From contig ML133454.1 of the NCBI GenBank assembly GCA_003864495.1, positions 524,501-588,500 of the forward strand: a stretch of DNA of 64,000 nt, in the 5' to 3' direction. Each line of letters opens with the position of its first letter. Positions within the stretch are counted from its first letter, which is position 1. Below are positions 38,601-50,600 of this stretch, piece by piece. Under the pieces are notes generated by a model. The model worked only from the letters and a program-made list of their open reading frames with translations, searched no databases and had not been told where the DNA came from. The translations under genes and the position numbers were made by a program. This stretch comes from Nemopilema nomurai. Lineage: Eukaryota > Cnidaria > Scyphozoa > Rhizostomeae > Rhizostomatidae.

Positions 38601-41600
38601 CATGTCATTTCTGCTTAGTGCTAAGGCAGTCTATATGATCGAGTGGATCAGTAATGTTTAAAGGACCTTATTACTGTTTGGTCATTCTGCTGGCTTCAGT
38701 GCATATTTTTAAGCTCCCCTCCAGCTAGTAGGCGTATTTGTGCCTAAGGGCAAAAGCATCACCCAGACAAGTGAGAACCACATAATTAAGGGGTTTAGAG
38801 GGCCAACATCCCCATAGCCGCAAGATTAGGCACAATATGGCATTGATGATACAATGTTGTAATGCACTTTAATATCTTCATCCACGGGAACAAAAGCCGG
38901 CCGGCATCGAATGTTTGATGGGTTGGATCTGGCCAACACAACATGGATGGCGAGATTAAATATCAAATTTACAAGTTTGATTCTGGTTCACCACTTAATG
39001 CCTCGAGCTTCAACAGGGGCTTGGGTGAACGACACGCTCCGCAATTAAGATTTTCATCTAACAAGAATTTGGTACTGATCTTTGGATCAGCCTTTGAAAC
39101 ATGGGATTTGCCTGGGAACACAAGGCGACGACATTGCTGCAACCACAAGAATTCTCACGTTAAGCGAAAGCCGAGAGCGTGTGTTAGAGGGATGCTTCTG
39201 CAGCAAGAGCGATAATAATCCCGAGGTCTTGAGAGGAGGCAAGGATTTTCGGAGCTACAGCTTGTTAAAGGGACAGCCTAGAATTCTTCAACCACTGATT
39301 AAAGATATAGACATTGAGGCATCATACGCTGGTCTAGAAAAGAACAGCTAAAATACAACGTATGGGTAGCATACGAGCAAAGTAAATGAGGTGATGCGAA
39401 AGCTCATAGGGCGTACCTTGCCAGGTCCACAACGTGTGCCTTTGGCAGCTGGGTCGAGTTTTGTCACACATTCATTGTCACTTTCGATGAAACACCATAA
39501 TGTCTTGCACATATCCGTCGCTACACCAGTTGTCTGTTATTGCAAAGGATAGAGACTTTAGTGCAATGTTCATTTACTATCTATGCTAGCAAGAGTTGAA
39601 AAGAGGGGAGAAATTGCTATTTTAAAAAAAATTTCGGGCTTAGTAAAATGGCAACATATAAGAAAAGCGAAAAGTTTGCGCTGCAAGAAAATTTTGATTG
39701 ATGCACAATTGATGAGCTACAAAATCAGTTGGTTTAGGCCTGCAGACGGCATCTGCTGTATTCTCAATGAAGATAGATGCTCTAACCTTAAAGACTTGGC
39801 AGTGAGATGCAAATGGTCCATATTGCTGTTTGCACTGTTCATCAGCACTGTAGATTGTTCCTGGCAACACTGCACTGACAATCTTATACTTTTGTCTGTA
39901 GTACCGTGAGGATTCTTCCTTTATACATGCGCTTTTATAGGAGCTGAAATGGTTCAATGTGGAGTACCTTAGCATGGGCACAGTTATAGGGCCAAATGTA
40001 AACAACTTGGTAGCAAATGCAATAGGGCGGGAATCATTTCCATTGAAACATACCTAAGCATGGAGTTATCGACTCTTTTGCGATATTGCTTCATAGGCGA
40101 GGGCCCATTATTAGCAAATTCTAGATGCAAACACTACGGTTGCAGTGATTACTTACAAGTCTCAACTCTAATCAACCCATAGACGTGACATTGGTAACCT
40201 TGATTTGTTAATAATACTGTAACGAATTCCCAATCGATCGAGGTGTTTGTTCTGGCGATCAAATCTAACCAGCCGCTGAGAGGTTTCGATACCTGGTGAA
40301 AGCATTGGGTGATGCTCATCACGTGACAAACCAACAGTGGCTAATTCGAACTCACCTGAGAAATTCCATGAGCTCTTCTTGGCTGCATTTAGACCACATC
40401 AAATCGCCATTGCTTGCTTGCGGCCATGTTGGGGACATCATGTGGGAGATGCCGTTCGTCTGTCGTCGGCAACGGTTCCCCTCACTGTCATGCTGCATTC
40501 CAAGGCTGGTAAACAGAGCAAAAGAGATGGTTAAATATCCAGCAGCAAGAGGAACGAGCCAACAAAGTAGATAAAGTTAGCGCAATGTGCTATAGCAAGA
40601 GGCCGCCTTTAGTCAAAAATGCAGACCGTCCTCTTTCAATTTCGCGCGGTGTCCTGCGCGGATGAGAATAAGCCGCGCGGAAGAAATTCTACATCATTAG
40701 CAATTTTTCATTTTGTACATCTAACATGTCATTTAAAGATTACTAGAAGTGTCACGAGAAAAAATTCATCAATTAGTCCTAAATGTTCATTTAACTTGAA
40801 GTAAACAGATTGCGAAGATCGCGGAAGACGACAGCTAGTTAACCAACGTGTCTATGTGCTACTAGAGAATATCGAATAACACCGGCGAAATAATTGCCTT
40901 CTTCGGTTTCTCAATCTATCAAGTGGAATTGTGAATGATAGTTACTGTCGTTGAAAGCTTGCTTAGACTATGTATGGTAAAGACTTTTGGAATGACAATT
41001 ACAATAAAGTCGCTGCTGCCTGCCAATAGATTTATGCGTGTCCTTCTGAGTCTGGTCCTCCTTGATTAAAATAATATTGGGGTGCTTTACTTTTAGTCAG
41101 GCGAAATTCAGATTCACGATTCAAATTCATGATACGTTTTGGAAGCAGTTCTACATACAAGTCTCCTATTCAAAATGTCTCTCGTTATTGTGAGTTTCCT
41201 GCGGTAAAACAGCCAATGGCGATTGTGGGTGACAAGAAGAAATCAATGCAGCCAGCCACCTTAGCCTGAAGGCATTTGCACCTTCTTTGCTTTTTTTGTT
41301 AAAGCCGCAATGTTCTGACCCATCAGTACACAAGTAGCCAAGCGGGTCCCTGTTTGCTCAAAAATGGCCTCTTGTTTGACATAGAGACATGCACGTACGG
41401 AATAGCCTTAGGCTATATGACGAATTCAACAGAAAATTTCCTCCACTTGAATAACATCGATTCATCTGAGGAAGACATGGACCAATGCAAATACTGGCGG
41501 AATTTTACGGCCTTTAAACATTAAACGAATGGTATGGCAGATCTTGCTCTTCACAAAGAGACTTAAGCCTCTCGATCTGTTGCCTGGCAACGGCAACGTT

Positions 41601-44600
41601 GAAATTTGCAATAGGACGATACAGTTTCTTCTGATCATGAAACTAACTAATCCAAAAGGGATGTTGGTCAAATACCAAGGATCTATCGAGGATTAACTTG
41701 TGAAATTTTTCGACACATTTCAACAGGACATTGCATTGATCTACTTCGTTTCGCTTAAAATTATTGCAATTGGGTCCAAAATGTCAAATTCGTACATTTG
41801 GCGTCACTAGATGGTACAAGTGGCATTTCGATGGGCTGCTGGTATTCCTAGCCATCGCATCGAGGTCATAGTGATCAATATGGTATGGTCCACTTGCTAT
41901 CCATTGTAACAAGGTACTGAGAGGAAAGGGTGCTTAAAGGTAGGAATTGGGAATAGAATTTACTAGAGTTAATAGCTTGGAAAGTGTGAAATGTTGTGAG
42001 TTGGGTGGGAGTGAATCCTTGATGCCATCTTTAGACAATGTAGAACAAAAACAAGATCGTGGGATTGTCAATAAAGAAAAACCACCAGTTGTTAAAAAGA
42101 ACAAATGGACAAGGGATTAGTCAAGCAGACAAACGTGCTAGAGATAAGCGGAGAATAAATGCTTGGATTTCTGGGTGAAAAGGTCCTGGGATACAGCACT
42201 GAAGCGATCATCCAAAACACTTGTTGCTTAGTGGAAACAAGCTGAAAAGAATTCAGAAACAAACTGGGCCGAGGAGAAGTGCAGGAGAGGCCTTGGAGCT
42301 ATGATGCGGTTTGCCGTAACGAGGTTTCAGGTGGCTTCGGCTCCAGCTCCTATGTCTTGCAGTCAAATCTACAAATCCATTCTCAGACTTTTTCTTTCTT
42401 GCGTTTAGGGCAGGTAATTTCAGTGCCTACCACTTGGAAATGAATGATGGGAAAATATCGCTGACAGAAAACGCCCGTGACATTGTAATTTGGTGACGAG
42501 TTCGTCTTTCTGCCATATTGTCTTTAGTAAGAGAAACTTGGCAGCAGCTTTAAGAAACAAAACTTTGCACTTCCATATTCCCAAGATACCCTCAAAACAA
42601 AATGGCATCGGGGTTTCTCATGCTCAGAAAACCTAGCACATGTCGAACGGGGTTCGAACGCCTTGCCTCTAACGTTTTGCTCTTACTGAGACGCGCATAT
42701 TGTCTCTGTTGTTGTTGTTGCCTAAGAGCCATAAGCTTTGAAGGTATGTTCGCAATCTCGGCTTGAAAACATTGCCGGCCGGTCGAGTGCGCAACTTGAA
42801 ACTAAAGCCAGTTTGACAACAACAAACAATATAGAAATAAACAGTTACTTTCATAAAATTGTTTGAGAAAATCTAGACAGAAAATTCTTTTGTGCTGTGT
42901 GAAAGTTTGTTTAAACCGTAAGCCAAGAGGCGATTGTTTAGCGGCTAGGATATCAGATATTAATCAAAGTAAATCGTTTAGTGCGCTTTTATCAGGAAAT
43001 ACCCGATCCAAAGTGTAACCCTCAAAAAAGCTCCATTCCGACATAATTGTTTGTCGTGATTAATTCTGGCTGCTGAGGGTCTTGGATTCGCCACAAGAAT
43101 TTCTTTTTCCCTGTTTTCATAAAACAGTATGGCAGCCTACCATACCATTCATATCTACTGCAAAGCACGAGTGAATGCTTCAATTCTTGCAGAAAACTTT
43201 TTGGCGTCTCTTGCATTATTTGAGACCACATATACCCACTTGAATGTCCCCTTAAACGTGTCACGATTAAGCGCAATTTTAATGCAAAAACTCGAACAAA
43301 CCTGTGGCCAAGTTCGTGAGCAATCGTAAAAGCTGTGTTCAACCCGATGTCTTCGATCACACTACATCTCCTGCGTGGCTTGCAAACGCCTCCAATGTAT
43401 GCCATTCCTAGAATGCAAGTAAATGAAATCATTTTCAAGTGAGGAATCATGGAATCTGATGGTGCTTCTGCCCTCCAGAAAGATTTCGTCAAGGTTGAAA
43501 ATAAGCAAAATCGAGATAACCTTTAGACCATTGGGAAGTCATTTTAAGGCTGTAGACTGTACGGAAAATAGTGAGTAAGAAAAGAGACACAAATGATGCC
43601 TTTGGCACCATCTGTTTTTAAACATTCCTGTGGAGAGCTGATCCAACGATTCATTTTTGTCTTTCATCAACGCATTGCTCTGTGCTCTATATGAACAATG
43701 ATCGACAAAACTAAATCCAGAAAAAGTCATACGTTTTTTGCCTTGGAACTAACCAAACAATGTTTACTAGTGTTTACTACTGCGTATTAATCAGTGATAA
43801 TGAGACAAGAAGACTCACCTATTGTGCCACAAGGAGCGTCCCTATTACTGCAAAGGTCTTTTCTAAAAGTAATGAGAATTTCAAAATTTTAGTGCCAGGT
43901 TTTTGAAGCATTCTGACCCATCTACACAAATAATGACGTAATGAGATGTACATAAATCACCACAAGAGTGGTTCGCGGTAAGAGAACCAGAAGCTGTAAG
44001 AAATAAATGTTCTTTAATTATCGTGTCTATCTTCTAAATATCATTAATACCCTAAAATCGCTCATATCTTCTACACCTTAATCATACACGTTAAATACAC
44101 TGATTGTTTTGCCCGGCGTTTGAACGCCTTAAAGAACGACTGTATACCTGGTTAGGAGTAAGGCCGCATCATACTTGAGGATTCGGTTGTTATTCGAACC
44201 GGAATACCAAACTCTGCTGTACTGCCACTCGCAAAAGCTTCGCAAGGTCTTGTCGCCGTGATGTGAGATCGTCAGTCCATCCTGAAGTTAAACACAAGTT
44301 AGAGGCTTAGTTGAAGAATATTGCGAAATGTAAAATATATGAATCTGCTTTATACCTGTGTGATTGCTTGAAGGAGTATTGCAAATGGCGATGCCGTAAG
44401 ATCTCGATATGAAATAGTTGTGGAGAAGAGTAGGCTTAACTTGTAAATTGCAAATTACGTCGATTTAAAAAGAACAGCTGCTTTGGAATCGAAGGAAGAA
44501 GCGGCGAGGAAGAAGCAAAATAGCTGCTTGTCACCTGATCTTCGCTCAGAAGAAGAATCTTCGCAACGACGATGTTGACATTGACGCCCAAGCTAGCATG

Positions 44601-47600
44601 TCTGTACATTTCTGCCACCTTTAAAAGTAAACAGATTTCACGTTTGAAGAGGTAGATCAAAAAAACGGGTACACTTTGGGATAAAGTGGAATCTAACGTT
44701 GAAGTTCGTGTTGTTTAAGAGGTATCACAGGTAGCGCGGAAGACTGCCAAGGTGGTAGGTACTAAACTGGACGTCATGCATTGCTCTGCCTTTGATTTGC
44801 AAGGCACGATCGCAAGTATAGACAGAAGACACGGGTACGGTTGCCTTCGTGGCTCTGTTTGACCCAGACCTAATCGAGTTCAAAGGAGTTAATCAATTGA
44901 ATTTCAACAACGTTAGATGTCCAGTTATCCACAAGGAAAGCTTTGTGGAATGTTCGAATTCAAAGCTTGAAAACAACTGAGACGGACATCAAGTTCAAAT
45001 GTGCTTTGCAAACCACGTGCCAACAGGCCGCGATTTATCCACTCGAAGTGTCTCGCTTTGGAGCAAATTCGCGATCGGATCCATTACAAGCTCAAACGTT
45101 TAATACTCTTAGATAAAGTAAATCATAAAAATCTTGTTTAAAGAAGTGACTGCATCCAAGTAACGCCTTCCTGTGCGCATTAGCCATTGCGGTAGTTGTA
45201 ATGAATCCATTGCGGTGAGGTCCAGAGACCTACGATCTGCAGGTTGTTCCCGCTAAGATCGATAGTCAACTACACATTCATTACATTACATTAACGGATG
45301 AGCGCAAATAGTTTAATCTCAAGAAAACACAGATGATCCCCGTTTAGACAAGAGTTCCTTGGACTTGATCCAAGGGCAAACATTGGCTTTTTGGTTCCAC
45401 TGACAGTCTTGCTATTAACAAATCGCTTTACAATTTTGTAGTTCATTCATGGGCCGAAAATCACATCATGAAAGGTCAAAAAACCAGGAACATCGCTCGA
45501 ATGTTCCTCGATATGCCAAATTCTGCCAACTTCTTGATCACAAAATTGCACTTGCAGCAATTGTATAATGTAGTCGAATGCTTTTTATTTGCAGCAGTCG
45601 GTTCAATTGTGAGTTGCAGAGTTTACACGTCGAAATTGGAATCACGAAATGAGATCGATTGGGGTGCAAACTCGACAATAGGATGAATAGCAGTTTTGAT
45701 GGCCGCTAGCCTGATCAAAACAGAGAATGAACTCGAGCAAATCACTATATTCTACAGCCGTTAATAGGGAATGTATGGTGAAACAATCATTTAATAAAAA
45801 TTTGGCCGACATTCTCTCGACTTTTAGCGAATATCGATCTATAAACAATTTCAATCTGATAACACTTAGATGACCCAAACAGAAATGCATGAAAAATATT
45901 TAATTTGTCTCCACCAATTTGATGTCATTAAACGTCAAACGGATACCATCGACGTGTTCGGGCAAGCATTTTGGTTCTTTGATAATGTAAATAAGTTGGC
46001 ACAAGGACTCTTTTAAATCGATAAATTCTTCTGTGTTTGCAAACCGCAGTAACGTTTGAGGGTGGATAAATCTTGTCTTGTGACAAATACATCTTAGAGC
46101 TACACTTGGCTTGAAAAACAAACCTCGAAACAGAGCATGGTGACCTAGAATCACCCAATGAAATTTGATTTTTCAAACAAGGGTTACAATTGACAAGCCA
46201 AGTTTTTTCTATAAAGAAATGCCTTTCAAGGAAGCTGATTGACGAAGTAGTATTTACAGATCAGAACTTTTGAAGTGGTGCTTCAATTCACCAAGTGGCG
46301 AAGTAGCAATCTCAGGCCGCGGCGTGTTCCACATCGAAGATCCAAAAGACCAGAAATAAGGAGCCAAATCAGTCTTCTACAGTTAAAAATGAACTCCCCC
46401 GGTTGGAACCTCTGATATCACATAGTTACAAATGATGAAATAACCCCAAGTTGCACCAATATTCTATCTTTAGATGGTTGGTTTAGATGATAGAATTCTG
46501 CTTTCCTAAAACGGCTGGCTCTCTCTCTCTGCGCGCCTCCAGGATTAACAACCTTTTTGCTTTGATTCAACGGACAAGAAATGAAATTCTATAATTCGAT
46601 GGAATGAGCTGGTAATCTATGGGAAAGTTTAATGGCACAAAGCAATGAATGAACTAAACAGCCATGCCCCAAATGGCTCTCAAGTCCCATGACGACCAAA
46701 TGGGCCAGGTTACCCGTCAATAAAACCAAAGTCTGGTGCCAAAGTCTGGTGCCAAAGTGCGTTTCAATTGGCTAGGACTGAAAGGCTTTCTTACCATGTT
46801 CATCATCGTGAGAATGTACCCTTCCACGGAAGTGTTGCCATGTACTGCCACAATTTCTTTGTCGGCGACGACGAATACCTCGACGTCTACATTCGGTATT
46901 TCGACCGCGTTTCGCTTCCTCTTCCTTCCAGTCTCCTTCTCCTGTTTTTCGGCGATATTGCCTGGCTTTTTCTCTTTCACCTTGTACTTCACAGAATCAG
47001 GCTCTGTAACAGAAACATGTGCACGATAATGATATAGAATCGGAGTCAGACTAAACTCTTTCCAAAGTTTCGCAAACCGCGTTTGCCATCGCAAGGGGAA
47101 GGTTGCACAGTTGTGGAGGGAGCGTTGAAGAGCAACTCTTTTCAATAACAGAACTCAGTCGGAAACTCACAGTTGTAGCGCTCGATAAGCTTTGCCAAAA
47201 CTAAACGCATTCAGAGCGGGATAACTAGGCCGACTTAGATTTAACATCCAGGCAGCTAGAAAGAAAGCTGACGATGTGATGTCCATTGCTACGACCCGAC
47301 ATTTCAAGGCCACAGAGGTCTTCTCAACTAGGGGGAAGCCATGGGAAACTCGTTTTATTTACATGTGAAAAAGGCCACCAAGACAAAATCGGAACAGATT
47401 GCATTTTGGTTATCACTCAGATTGTGGGTTGGACGAAATTGTTTTCAGAGCACCTGAGTACTAGGGTCAGAACTTAGAAGATGTGATCCAGAGCAAACCG
47501 ATGATGACCGTGGGAGGATAATGTGTGCTTTATACACACACAACCAGGGTATATTAAATTAACTAAAGATGACCCGATGAATCGAGGGCTCAGTAACGGC

Positions 47601-50600
47601 ACAAGAGCGCTGATTTTGTGTGATTGATATGTTAACCCGGGTGACAAAAAACAAGGATCTTTTGATTTCAAACCGTTATAAAAATATTAACATAACTGAA
47701 CTGCGGACAAAACATAAACCGCAGAGATTACAATAAGAAAAGACTTCTATTGAAATCTCCTGATCTCTGAAGATACTGGCATGAAACGGTTTACTGTTTA
47801 GGGTGGCAAAGATTCGAGTTTCCCACTCCTTTTGAGAAGCTCTTTATTATCAGCAATTTATTTGCAAACGCAGCAATGAGCCGCTCCTAACACAAGAGCT
47901 GCCCGGCCTTATCCACTTCATCGACAAACGTATCGACCACCAATAACTCCGGCGAAATCAAAAGCTTTTTACTCTGATTGAACTTTTTCAGCGGAAATGC
48001 CCTCTGGCAAAAGTTGCCTTCATAGTAAGGTAGGAGAGTTGACAAAAATGTATTCACTGCAACATTTGGATTAAACCAAATCCACTTGACGCTCGCGTTA
48101 TTAATGAAGAGGGTTGAAATCTCGGCTGCTTTGTCTGGGTTATCACGCTAAAGAAATACGAATTCCCCAGAAAACCGAATTACATCAGCGGACAGCAACT
48201 TCAGCTAGTGCCTAAGACGCATACAGAATCGCGGAAGTACGAAGAAACTAAAGCCAAAGGGGGAGGGGGTATTACTAACGAAAGTAGTTCCAACAAAGCA
48301 TCTTTTTTTCAAGAAGCAGGCACTTGCAGAACTCTTGGGATGACGGTGCACTTCGTCAAAAGCCCACCACGGTGTTAGCACCATCTCCATCATGACCAGC
48401 ATGGCTTCAGTTCCAATAGAGAACAAAGCTTTAGAGAATGTTTTTGCCCAGTGGTCAATCGGTGGCCGTTGAGGCATACCCTCTCTGAGGGGGGCGTTGC
48501 CTCGGCCATCCGGTTGGCATGCTAGAATTTCATTAGGGTTTCTGCATCGAAAGATATGCCTCGGACCACACAGAATATTCTAAAGACTTCAGAGTTGTCA
48601 AAACAGTCGAGTGTCTTCGAGTGGGGATAGCGAGCAACGTAGACCACGGTGTAGGTGACATGAAATATCTCCGGCTTTTTCAATAAATTAAAAGCATATA
48701 GCTGCAAGTTGATTTGCCTGGCATTTGGAATATAGCATTAGCTATATAATGACAGCTTTTAGAGAGTTTTGTGCTTCCTGAGCAGTTGCAAACAAAGCAA
48801 CATTCTTGAGAGATAGACCGTGCGAGATCATTCATCAAAGTGTGGCAGTTTGTGACTGTATCATTAGATCTCGACGGGTATGCAAAATATGCCATTCTAT
48901 AAATCACACTCAACCCATTCACAACCGCACCTGAAGCAGAATTAGGCCTTCACTGTCGCCAGAAGTCACGCAATATGGACAGTGGCCACCTCAACCAGCC
49001 CCAATGGCACAAAATGTCAAGACTGGTCCGGCACAATGTCCCTTTATTCTAAATTCACAGAAATCTTAAATCTAAACAAAAATGACAATTTCATGCCCTA
49101 GTAAGTAACCAGTCAACAGAAAAGCGAAGCAAGGAGTAGAAAAACAGCATTTGCAAACGGTGGTTCTCTATAGACCCCTCAAGTAAAATCATTATATAAC
49201 TTTGTCACGGTGAGAATTCAACTTAACCGAAAGTCCTTGAAAAACAGGCCCCTTGAAACTCGATAATGAAGTGTCGCTTCAATGAAGATGCTTTGAACAG
49301 TTAGGAAGAGAGGAGAACGTGAGAAACGAGGGTGCTAGCCACAGGCTCGAGTGAGGCCTCGGCGATAGAATTACGTCGACCACAAAGTCCATGCGCCAGA
49401 ACCACATCTCAGAGAGAGACTCGTCAGATATCATAACATGCCAATTATTTCCACAAAACGGTAGCAGAGCACATACGACGGAAGATAACGGGACTCTTTT
49501 AGTGTGTAGATAGAGATCTGCTTACAATTGAAAATTCAGTTGCGAAGGAAACTGCCTTTCTTTGGCGGAACAAGGGAGCTGACCAATGCCTGACCAGGGA
49601 TCTGATAGGTGGACCGTTATGTCTAGGGAATGTTTATCCACTGCTATCCGAATGATACGCTTTGATTTTCATATTAATGGGATGCTGAATACAAGCTTAG
49701 TTTGGTGTTGGGGAGATTCCGACAGTTGACTCATTGTTTCACGGCTGATTCGCTGTTCTTTACATGCTTACGAATATGCGAGGCAAACAATTATAGAATG
49801 AAAAATCACTACAACACAGCGTGACGAGTGCTGATAAATTATTGCAAGGGGAATCATGTCAGAAATTATTGCAAAAAGGTGCACAAACCACGTTCAACGG
49901 CGCACGATGAAGTGGCCGCGTCCTCTTCCTTTGCTTCTTTTCCACCATCGACGTTTGGTCTGTATACCAAGTGGGGGAAGAAATACTTCGTAAAGTTCCG
50001 CATCGGCTCGATCAGATAGTTTCCTTTGGTCGTCTTTATCAAACCTTTCTGCAAAGAACACAAGTTTCGTTGTGTGAATTGGTGTAAAAAGTAGCGACTA
50101 GCTAAATTTTATGCAGGGGTTCGATCGATTAGAAAAGGGGAGGGTTATGCACTGGTGACGTAAACAATTATCGTCTTTTCAACGGGAAGAAACAGCACGG
50201 GCGGAAAGTGGTGCACAGTCGGGGAATTGTGCCAAAATTGTGGGGATGGCGGAAAATGAAAGTGAAAAACGGCTCCCGCTGTTGCAAATAATAACATTTG
50301 GCAAGACTGTATCGATTTGTTGCGAATACTCATTATTGTTTAATTGACAAAAAGCGCCACATGTTTGCAAAACTTTAGTCAAACATAAAACGGGCGTCAA
50401 TAAAGAAAATCCTCGCTTGCAAACTCGCACCCGTTCAGGTTCTCCCGCCTTTAATTCTTTTCTTTCAAACTTAAAATTGATAAGACAGCTCGATATTCAA
50501 ATATTTACCTGGCGTTTTTTATTTTCCCTAGGCGATTTGATTTTGTTTTCACTGTCTGTTTTGCCCCCATTCATGGAGATATTGATCTAGGACTACCATG

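Noticed and set aside
42600..42720. tRNA-like B box (gttcgaacccc on the minus strand)
   Set aside because: No matching A box at proper spacing and no cloverleaf stems; at most a fragment of a tRNA-derived repeat.
43022..43492. Long minus-strand frame as one continuous catalytic exon
   Set aside because: Only 43302-43407 is coding. The frame beyond is intron; splicing to 40505 gives the complete zinc motif HELGHSLGMQHD.
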